From the NCBI GenBank assembly GCA_938084845.1, contig CALKEB010000011.1:40416-104415 (forward strand): 64,000 nucleotides of DNA. The letters are read 5' to 3'. This stretch comes from an uncultured Polaribacter sp. (lineage in GTDB: Bacteria > Bacteroidota > Bacteroidia > Flavobacteriales > Flavobacteriaceae). The notes under the pieces were generated by a model. The model was not told the origin of the DNA. It ran no database searches and saw only the letters and a program-made list of their open reading frames with translations. A program made the translations under genes and the position numbers. This document shows, piece after piece, positions 62,558 through 64,000 of this stretch (positions are counted from its first letter, which is position 1; each line of letters begins with the position of its first letter).

Positions 62558-63838
62558 ATGGAGAAATCAGCCTATAAAATAAATATAATCGGTGCAGGAG
62601 TTAGTGGCTTAGTAGCTGCTCAGGTTTTAGAAAATTTTGGGTATCATCCAACCATTATAGAAGCTACTGATAAAGTGGGTGGTCGTGTAAAATCAGATAA
62701 ATTTAAAGGATATACTTTAGACCATGGGTTTCAGGTATTGCTAACCTCTTATCCTGCAGCAAAGAAATATTTAGATTTTAAGGCCTTAGACTTACAAGAG
62801 TTTTTACCAGGTGCAACCATTTTTAAGAATGGAAAACAACAAACTATTGGAGATCCTTTAAGAAAGATTTCACTTTTAGTACCTACGTTACTTTCTAATA
62901 TTGGTACGATTTCTGATAAAATTAAAGTCTTACAATTAAATACCCTTTTAAAGAAAAAAGAGATTGCCTCTATATTTAAAGAAGATGAAAAAACAACGCT
63001 AAACTATTTAAGAGATTTTGGCTTTTCTGAAGAAATTATAACTGATTTTTTTAAACCTTTTTTCTCTGGAATATTTTTAGAACCAGATTTAGACACTTCT
63101 AGTAGAATGTTTGAATTTGTGTATAAAATGTTTGGTGATGGATTGGCTGTTTTACCCAAAAAAGGAATTCAAGAGATTTCCAACCAATTAAAAAATAAAT
63201 TAACGAAGACTCGTTTTTTATACAACACTAAAGTTCAAGAAGTAAAAAACAATGCAATTTTAGTAGAGGGTGGTAAAGAAATACAAAGTCATATTACCAT
63301 AATTGCCACAGAAGCAAGTGCGCTAATTTCAAACTTAAAAAATCAAGAAACAACTTGGAAAAATTGTGATACACTATACTTTGAATCCGAACAAAGAGTC
63401 ATTCAAAAACCGCTAATTGGGTTAGTAACAAATAGTGAAGCATTGGTAAACAATATTTTCTATCATACAAGTGTTGCCACAGATGCTAAAAACACAAAAG
63501 AATTATTATCAGTTACAGTTGTAAAAAATCATCAATTATCAGAAGAACATTTAATTGAAAAGGTTCAGAAAGAGTTAAATGATTACTGTAAAATAACCAA
63601 TGTTAAATTTTTAAAGAAGTATCAAATTAAAAATGCATTACCAAATCTTAGGAATATTCAATATGAAATTTCCAGTACAGAAACCAAATTAAAATCTACC
63701 CTATTTTTGGCTGGAGATCAGTTGCTAAATGGCTCTTTAAATGCGGCAATGATTTCTGGTGAGAGAGCTGCCTTAGGAGTTATACAAACTTTAGAAGACG
63801 GCTTAGTTGTAGATGAACTAACTTCTGAGTATCAATAA
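62558..63838 (+). CDS. FAD-dependent oxidoreductase, amine oxidase/protoporphyrinogen oxidase-like
   Basis: A 426-residue flavoprotein. INIIGAGVSGLVAAQVLENF is the FAD dinucleotide fold at residues 9-28. IEATDKVGGRVKSDKFKGYTLDHGFQVL is the amine-oxidase motif (cited in part: KVGGRVKS). FLAGDQLLNGSLNAAMISGE near the end is the second FAD motif. No specific substrate can be named; relatives include phytoene desaturase-like and monoamine oxidase-like enzymes. It starts 1 base after the exonuclease/GIY-YIG gene stop and is probably cotranscribed. Confidence 0.85.
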   Translation: MEKSAYKINIIGAGVSGLVAAQVLENFGYHPTIIEATDKVGGRVKSDKFKGYTLDHGFQVLLTSYPAAKKYLDFKALDLQEFLPGATIFKNGKQQTIGDPLRKISLLVPTLLSNIGTISDKIKVLQLNTLLKKKEIASIFKEDEKTTLNYLRDFGFSEEIITDFFKPFFSGIFLEPDLDTSSRMFEFVYKMFGDGLAVLPKKGIQEISNQLKNKLTKTRFLYNTKVQEVKNNAILVEGGKEIQSHITIIATEASALISNLKNQETTWKNCDTLYFESEQRVIQKPLIGLVTNSEALVNNIFYHTSVATDAKNTKELLSVTVVKNHQLSEEHLIEKVQKELNDYCKITNVKFLKKYQIKNALPNLRNIQYEISSTETKLKSTLFLAGDQLLNGSLNAAMISGERAALGVIQTLEDGLVVDELTSEYQ

Positions 63839-63935
63839 AAAAAGCCATACAATAAACAGCTTATACAAACCCTTTTACGAAATGGAGAGATTCATTTATT
63901 GCAATGCATAAAACAAATACTACACCTTTTAAAAG

Positions 63936-63998
63936 TTACCCTTTAAAAGTTTTCATTTTCGGATAATAATCATAAAAAAGTGACGTTATCCCGTGAAA
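63936..63998 (-). CDS. Possible C-terminal end of a minus-strand gene
   Basis: One minus-strand frame stays open from the right edge to TAA at 63936-63938 (FHGITSLFYDYYPKMKTFKG), while the other two close within 30 bases. It may be the end of a gene lying to the right. Twenty residues are too few to name a family or to be sure it is coding. The rest of 63839-63935 shows no feature. Confidence 0.3.
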   Translation of the reverse strand, partial: FHGITSLFYDYYPKMKTFKG

Positions 63999-64000
63999 TT

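Overview
The window is chromosomal DNA from a marine-type member of the Flavobacteriaceae (Bacteroidota), probably near Polaribacter or Tenacibaculum. I infer this from the low GC content, promoters with the Bacteroidota -7 box TAnnTTTG in place of a sigma-70 -10 box, a short RpoD without region 1.1, fused SecDF, a DnaE with an N-terminal exonuclease domain, GldA, and GLPGLI-family proteins beside an outer-membrane barrel. Nearly all of it is housekeeping DNA. I see no insertion sequence, prophage, integron or CRISPR array.

Layout. 1-2.0 kb (minus): start of the trp operon, trpE then trpG, preceded by a leader peptide with three consecutive Trp codons and a terminator. 2.4-7.5 kb (plus): the most unusual locus. 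A 15-codon leader with six Asn codons and a clean antiterminator/terminator switch precede a diverged gatC, gatA, and one 1112-residue ORF that fuses GatB to a complete aspartyl-tRNA synthetase. 7.8-17 kb: gyrB, mdh, a SecD-P1-like exported protein, secDF, an Hpt-Adk fusion and obg. 17-25.5 kb (mostly minus): phnA, ade, a cytosolic-looking M23 protein, a folate enzyme, hemW, ruvC, mnmD and a DUF4920 lipoprotein. 25.6-36 kb: ilvE, a MazG-like enzyme, tag, a nonsense-interrupted DUF6146 gene, folA-thyA-nupC, a bifunctional nuclease, etfBA and pdhB. 36-45 kb: ppa, hppA, pckA, saccharopine dehydrogenase, a tRNA m6A37 methylase, tRNA-Ser(GGA), rimM and rpsP. 45.5-53.7 kb: dnaE, a sugar-lactone oxidase, a HAD phosphatase, gldA and a membrane protein with a second copy at 27.5 kb. 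53.7-64 kb: an outer-membrane barrel with two GLPGLI genes, a deoxynucleoside kinase, rpoD, rpe, an exonuclease/GIY-YIG fusion and an amine-oxidase-like flavoprotein.

The central hypothesis is that 2.36-7.53 kb is a self-contained, Asn-tRNA-responsive operon for making asparagine on tRNA. A non-discriminating-type AspRS (His at the diagnostic anticodon-loop position) would charge tRNA-Asn with Asp. The covalently attached GatB, with GatA and GatC, would amidate it to Asn-tRNA-Asn. When Asn-tRNA-Asn runs low, a ribosome stalled on the leader's Asn codons would free an 11-bp antiterminator and switch the operon on. I do not know of this fusion or this attenuator having been described, but I could not search for them. 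The divergent trp operon uses the same logic with Trp codons.
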